Assembly (NCBI GenBank): GCA_043228905.1
Contig: JBHGNT010000006.1
Span: 1,736,001-1,800,000, forward strand
Direction: 5' to 3'
DNA length: 64,000 nt
From: Azolla caroliniana
Taxonomy: Eukaryota > Polypodiophyta
Below are positions 62,045-64,000 of the stretch, in pieces. The translations under genes were made by a program, and so were the position numbers. Positions within the stretch are counted from its first letter, which is position 1; each line of letters begins with the position of its first letter. The notes under the pieces were generated by a model, which saw only the letters and a list, made by a program, of their open reading frames with translations, ran no database searches and had not been told where the DNA came from.

Positions 62045-64000
62045 AGAAAATAATAACTCACAACTAACAAGGGAGAGGAGAAAGTGTTTATCTAGTCACC
62101 TTCTCTCTATATTCTTTTACTACATCTACCTCATGGGAAATAGGAGGGAACTTAACTACCTACAAATCATGTGTCATACAAGTTAAATCTTATGAAACAT
62201 TAGTTATATTACGTAGTGGTGGAGGTGTGTCAACACACTTTGTGGTCTTAGGGTGTATTCACACCATAGGGAAGTTGAGTTTGATTCTCAACACAATATG
62301 GTAAGTATTCTATAACACATAATCTCATTCTCAAATAATGCAAGAAGATCCACACACGCTTAAAATGTTTGATGAAAATATGGAGTGATGGACATTTGCA
62401 ATCTCATAATTTTGATCCATTTTGCTCACTACACAAGTGCATTCAACACCAACACGGTTACAAATGTTTAAGACATGCCATTGCCCTACTAAGGATATTG
62501 TATTAGTGGGATAAAGTGTCTCATTCTGTTTTGTCCATGTACAGTTTTCAAGTAATATACTAAGGCGAATTTTTCAAAAAAGAGAGAGTATATTATGGGG
62601 ATTGTCTTCATATACTAGTGTATGTCATTAAAGGCATATGAATTGAGAAGAAGGCATAATTAGTGAAATACAAGGCAAACATATGATGGGGATTGTCTTC
62701 ATATACTAGTGTATGTCATCACAGGCATATGAATTGAGAAGAAGGCATAAAAGAAGCAAGCTTATGCGTATAAAATCAAATCTTGTTTTAAGGGTTTTGT
62801 TAATTATTGGTTGGACATGCTTGACTTTGTAAAGATCAAGAAGGAATAGAGGTCCTCTCCCTTTCTTGAGTCAATGGGCCTCCACATAAGATGGAACTAT
62901 TACGTCCCTACTAGGATTCATATATAACATTCTCATATGCAAAATTTTATAACTAACAGAAGGAGTTTTTTTTGTTGGAAAAACGAAGAACGAACAGAGG
63001 TTTTCCCTATGCAATATTGAAATTATAGAGGTTTTCCCTTTATATACCTTAATTAAAAAGGTATTGTTAGAATTATCATTATATGCTACTTTATGTAAGG
63101 AAAAGCATAATAATCAAGGTGAAAAACGACAAAGAATAGATGAATGTGATGCCCCCTTAGATAAATAGGCAGATTGATAGTCGTCATCTTTGTAAGTTTG
63201 TATGACATGGGTGACCACACCATTCACTAAGGTCAACAACGTTAGTTGGACAACTAGACAAGGACATTAAAAGTTTATACCATATATTCTAATAGTTTAA
63301 AAATGTTTCCTCTCTTTCTCTTTTCCTTGGTCTTAGTGGGACATTTCATAACATACTCCAATTTTATTTATGTTTCTACACCAAAATTCACTTCATTACA
63401 TACTCAATATTGTTTTTTGTCATGTTTCAACATCGATTTAAGTTATAGAAAGTTTCAAACCAAAGTTGGTGATCTTTGCTACATCTATGGTTTGTTTTTC
63501 TTTGTCCGAAAGAGGCTTGTGATGACCATGGGCGCTGACAGTGAGATGGTAAGTGAAGCTCTATCATTGATGTTTAACTAGGAAAGCAATTATCAATCTA
63601 TATTGTCTACTTGACAATAATATATTGTCATTTCACATGTGATGATCTCTACCTCATTTATGTATACTCCATAAAGGCTTCTATCTTTAGATCACCTTGA
63701 AAGAATACTTCTAACAATGTGGTCATTAATGCATACACTGGCATATTCTTTGGTTGCAGTATCCCTATGAGGATTAATCATTCCAATCTAGAATATTGGT
63801 CATAGGCCAATTGAACTGCTCTTTATTATGTGGCATAACTAACAGGCAATGGCCTTGTAATATAAAAGAGATTTTTAAGCTTTCCAACCTATATAAATTG
63901 TGACACACTCATGTAAAAAGGGCTTTTTGGTGCCCCAACTTAAATCTATCATTTCGTTATCATTCTTTTACATTCCCATTAGTTAGGAGAGATTTTTACA
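62045..64000. other. right end of window; no gene; one ~97-bp tandem duplication
   Basis: GGGGATTGTCTTCATATACT then AGTGTATGTCAT and CATATGAATTGAGAAGAAGG occur at about 62596 and 62693. Elsewhere AT-rich with random-looking frames (the 92-codon frame at 63303-63581 has no family resemblance). Confidence 0.65.

Noticed and set aside
63303-63581. 92-codon frame near the right end
   Set aside because: Phe/Leu/Ser-rich composition typical of AT-rich noise, no splice or family support.

Overview
This window is nuclear DNA from a seed plant, most likely a flowering plant. The evidence is GT/AG-spliced genes with plant-only families (a CBL calcium sensor, an isoprenylated HMA metallochaperone, a group-B MAP kinase with a TEY loop), telo-box (AAACCCTAA) promoter elements, and a heavy load of plant-type LINEs, copia debris and tRNA-derived SINE heads. 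The species cannot be told from the sequence. The exon models below were spliced by hand and every join keeps the frame, but none was checked against transcripts.

Layout. 1-8047 (+): 3' part (14 exons) of a GDAP2-type macro-domain plus CRAL-TRIO gene; its start lies outside the window. 8048-19300: gene-free, with a degraded minus-strand copia fragment (9.1-9.9 kb), a 5'-truncated LINE between two (GA)n tracts (13.9-14.4 kb), two SINE-like heads, a decayed ~88-bp tandem array (15.4-16.4 kb) and a minus-strand LINE reverse-transcriptase relic (16.7-18.7 kb). 19385-23234 (+): CBL calcium sensor, 8 coding exons, 214 aa. 25459-26446 (-): small probably plastid-targeted protein, 2 coding exons, with a telo-box-rich leader. 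27.4-36.1 kb: intergenic, with microsatellites, small tandem repeats and a 301-codon LINE zf-RVT fragment. 36474-38002 (+): HIPP-type heavy-metal-associated isoprenylated protein, 3 exons, 250 aa. 39505-45894 (-): group-B MAP kinase, 6 exons, 371 aa, convergent with the HIPP gene. 46.7-47.7 kb: an unidentified ORF and a PPR pseudogene fragment. 47.7-54.2 kb: nothing recognisable. 54.2-62.0 kb: a nested transposon complex. 62.0-64.0 kb: nothing but a ~97-bp duplication.

The transposon complex is the most unusual part. A long LINE (LINE A, ORF1 with DUF4283-like and CCHC regions, ORF2 with endonuclease and RT) starts right after a (GA)n tract and ends in another. It is interrupted by an LTR element that carries one intact 704-codon gag-like ORF, no pol, a 649-bp 3' LTR and only 24 bp of its 5' LTR. 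A second, 5'-truncated LINE (B) follows and is bounded by what looks like a (GA)nTATTCACA target-site duplication. A third copy (C, 14 kb) also sits between two GA tracts. Together they suggest a LINE lineage that inserts at, or extends, GA microsatellites.

A second theme is that three of the cellular genes (GDAP2-like, CBL, MAPK) have old, strongly diverged 70-120-bp tandem arrays in introns or leaders near their 5' ends. The CBL sensor, MAP kinase and HIPP protein all belong to signalling or metal-handling families, but nothing in the sequence shows that they act together.
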